NCBI GenBank assembly: GCA_964434165.1
Contig: CAYSUS010000201.1
Coordinates: 1-7,112 of the forward strand
Origin: CAYSUS01 sp964434165
GTDB taxonomy: Bacteria > Planctomycetota > Planctomycetia > Pirellulales > Thermoguttaceae
Length of the DNA: 7,112 nt
Reading direction: 5' to 3'
Below the pieces are notes generated by a model, which saw only the letters and a list, made by a program, of their open reading frames with translations, had not been told where the DNA came from and did not search any database. Below, in pieces: positions 5,135 through 7,112 of this stretch (its first letter is position 1; each line of letters opens with the position of its first letter). The position numbers were made by a program, and so were the translations under genes.

Positions 5135-7035
5135 GGATCGTCCGCCCCGAGGAACCGCTCCTGCACGAGTTTCCACGGGATCAGCAAACCCCGCGGCTGT
5201 CTGCCGCCAACGATCCGACGCCCAGCCTTTGCGCCGTCCAGCCGGAGGAGGATTTGGTCCAAGCTCTGGCTTTCCCAGGCCGTCCCCCGCATCAAATACC
5301 GGCTGACGGACTTGCAGTCGATGAAGAGAGTTTGCCGCTTGTAGGTCTCACTCCAGGCGTCTCCCGTAAACCCCTGCTCGCCGAGAGGCCGGATGCCAAC
5401 TCGCTCACAGGCGGCCGGGCCATGGTCCACGCCGCCCTGGAGCACCTGAGCCACGGTCGCCCGCTCCCCGTGCCCAATGTCCAGCACGGCCCCCAGGATC
5501 GCTTCCAGGGCGTCCTCCTGGTCCGTGGCCCGGCCACCCTCCTCGGACTCCCGCTCGATCAGGAGTCGCTCCAGGATCGCCACAGGCTCGTTCTCCGTGG
5601 CGAGGGCAAGCAACGCCGCGGCCGGCGCGTAATTCTCGATCGTTCTGGCCCCGAAGCCGGGGAGGCGATGGCGGCGAAGCTGGGCCGACACCTCGAGCGC
5701 GTCGGGGAAGCATCGCAGACAGGCTGCCAGGAGCCGGGCGCCGAGATCGGCCATCCGGTCAGGATCGGGTTCCTCGATGTCCCCGTGGCGATCCGCGGGG
5801 GGCTTGTTCATCTCGACCGCGACAAAGCGGTTGGCGTCGGGCTCGCGGTGCAAGTTTACCTCCACAGCCGCGACCCAGACGATATGTTGCAGGGCGAATT
5901 GCCGGCCTTGCTGGTCGGTCGTCCCCCGTACCTGCTTGGCTCCGCGGCCGCTGGTCCGGAGCAGCTCCAAAATCTTGGAGCGATGGAGATCACTCTCGAA
6001 CTCGTCCACGAAGATGGCTTCCGAGCTGGAGCCGATATGCTGGCGAAGGCCGGCCTCGGTCGGTTTGGCTGTCAAGAAGCCGAGGTGTGAGAACATCGCG
6101 GAGAGGCCGCGGAAGAACATGGACTTGCCCGAGCTGCTTGCCCCGCGGATCGCCACGTGCGGGCGCCAGCTCCACACCGACTGGAGCCAGGTTGCCATCA
6201 GCAAGCCGGTGAAGAGCCAGGGCACGGTCGCCTGCTGCCAATACCAGCCCTCGATCCAAGTCGTCACCTCTTCGACAACTCGCCTCCGCCAGCCCACGTC
6301 CTGGGCGTATTCAAGGTACAGCTCCAGGCGCGCGAGGTCGAACCATGGGTCGGGCGCAGACAGGTCGAGCAGGTAGCCGCCGGCGAAGGGTTGGCGAAGT
6401 CGCTTGAGCTGCTGCTGCGCGAACGACCACACCAATGCCTCAGAGGCCCCGACCAACACCAGGCAATCGCGATCGCGGCCGAGCCAGATACCGCGGCCTT
6501 TGGCGGTATCGTGAGAGAGGCGGGTGCGGCTCGCCAGGGACGCGATCGCCTCGCGGACGGTGCGGATGTGGTACATGCCAGGCACCACCTCGTTCGACTC
6601 GTGGATCTTCTCGTGCACCACGGGCCCGCAAATCTGCAGCAGATCGGCCTTTGTGAGCTGGGCCGGCCGCTTGATCTCATTGGTGCGGCCGAGACCCTCC
6701 GAGAACACGACCACGCGCATGTCAGGCCGATCGCCGATGACGTGCAGCCCCAGGGCGTGGCATATCTCTCGGCTCCGTGTGTACGGGTCCGTGGTGGCCT
6801 TCTCTTCGAGCTGCTGCTTGGGCCGCGGGATCACACGTGACGCCTCAGCCAGGTCGAGCAGCTCGGAGTACCAATGGCCCTCGGCGAGGTAGTCGCGGAG
6901 GTCCTTGCCGTGCTTGTCGGCGAGCGGGTACGGCAGCTCGACCCACCGCACCTCATCGGCTACGGTCGCGATCAGCTCCGCCTGGCGCAAGCCGCCGCTC
7001 TGGCCGTCCTTGTCGCGATCGTGGACCACGTACAC
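5125..7035 (-). CDS. Toprim/AAA+ primase-helicase-like protein, 5'-truncated
   Basis: This is the C-terminal part of a mobile-element replication protein. The frame starts inside a Toprim domain: VYVVHDRDKDGQSGG at residues 2-15 carries the DxD motif (D6, D8), followed by GKDLRDYL at 43-50. The catalytic-Glu segment and any zinc-binding domain that should precede it are missing. Residues 290-410 form a P-loop ATPase with Walker A GASSSGKS (298-305), Walker B AIFVDEFES with D344 and E345, and a likely arginine finger at R403 in ANRFVAVEM. The last 75 residues (LFIDCKSVSRYLMRG and on to LLIPWKLV) look like a DNA-binding winged-helix region. The GTG start is nominal: the frame is open to 7071, and the 12 extra residues (ending LVAHLAGKR) still read like Toprim, then a TGA at 7074-7072 stops it. 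The protein is therefore a fragment, unless a separate upstream product completes it. Confidence 0.7.
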   Translation of the reverse strand: MYVVHDRDKDGQSGGLRQAELIATVADEVRWVELPYPLADKHGKDLRDYLAEGHWYSELLDLAEASRVIPRPKQQLEEKATTDPYTRSREICHALGLHVIGDRPDMRVVVFSEGLGRTNEIKRPAQLTKADLLQICGPVVHEKIHESNEVVPGMYHIRTVREAIASLASRTRLSHDTAKGRGIWLGRDRDCLVLVGASEALVWSFAQQQLKRLRQPFAGGYLLDLSAPDPWFDLARLELYLEYAQDVGWRRRVVEEVTTWIEGWYWQQATVPWLFTGLLMATWLQSVWSWRPHVAIRGASSSGKSMFFRGLSAMFSHLGFLTAKPTEAGLRQHIGSSSEAIFVDEFESDLHRSKILELLRTSGRGAKQVRGTTDQQGRQFALQHIVWVAAVEVNLHREPDANRFVAVEMNKPPADRHGDIEEPDPDRMADLGARLLAACLRCFPDALEVSAQLRRHRLPGFGARTIENYAPAAALLALATENEPVAILERLLIERESEEGGRATDQEDALEAILGAVLDIGHGERATVAQVLQGGVDHGPAACERVGIRPLGEQGFTGDAWSETYKRQTLFIDCKSVSRYLMRGTAWESQSLDQILLRLDGAKAGRRIVGGRQPRGLLIPWKLVQERFLGADDPGF

Positions 7036-7058
7036 CCGCTTGCCGGCCAGGTGGGCGA

Positions 7059-7112
7059 CTAGTGTTCTGATTCAGAGTTAGCGGAACCTATGGAGGGTTG
7101 TGGGGTTTCATC
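7059..7112 (-). CDS. Possible C-terminus of an upstream gene entering from the right edge
   Basis: On the minus strand, 17 codons read in from the window edge (DETPQPSIGSANSESEH) and end at TAG, 7061-7059. This lies directly on the point where the primase-helicase homology begins, in a different frame. The polar Ser/Glu-rich composition would suit a protein tail, but so short an open frame may be chance. It does not resemble the missing Toprim segment. Confidence 0.25.
   Translation of the reverse strand, partial: DETPQPSIGSANSESEH

Noticed and set aside
5254..6090. Plus-strand open frame opposite the primase-helicase
   Set aside because: It is antisense to the Walker A/B ATPase region and has no recognisable domain.

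Overview
The window looks like part of an integrative mobile element, or a remnant of one, from a high-GC bacterium. The long arm-binding N-terminus of the integrase, the short XRE regulator just upstream of it, and the large Walker-type primase-helicase fragment resemble arrangements I associate with Planctomycetota. That placement is an inference from protein style, not a search result.

Layout, left to right. Bases 1-60 carry two near-identical 16-bp repeats that resemble the multiple terminal repeats of IS21-like insertion sequences. A plus-strand hypothetical gene (66-659) follows. Its frame is open back to the window edge and its only start is a TTG without a ribosome binding site, so it may have lost its 5' end. 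Bases 660-1051 are non-coding and hold a hairpin at the stop codon and an AT-rich cluster of 11-bp repeats at 980-1012. Every other gene is on the minus strand. In transcription order these are a primase-helicase fragment (7035-5125), a 400-base AT-richer spacer with two palindromes, two glycosyltransferase-like genes (4684-3527 and 3489-2686), a small XRE-type regulator (2651-2427) and a tyrosine integrase (2422-1052).

Two details stand out. First, the last codons of the integrase contain an 18-base match to the T-arm and acceptor 3' end of a serine-type tRNA. This is the usual kind of sequence used as an attachment core, but the rest of the tRNA is absent. Second, the XRE-integrase pair has its own strong sigma70-like promoter (TTGACA, 17 bp, TAGGAT). 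Its -35 box overlaps the stop codon of the upstream glycosyltransferase gene, and it lies so close to the XRE ATG that the message should be leaderless or nearly so.

The primase-helicase begins inside its Toprim domain. An in-frame stop lies just upstream, and the catalytic-Glu part of Toprim and any zinc-binding region are missing. With the possible insertion-sequence end at the left, this suggests a degraded or rearranged element. A working model is a replication gene (now broken), two surface- or nucleic-acid-modifying sugar-transfer cargo genes, and a regulator-integrase module that controls integration and excision at a tRNA-Ser-like site.
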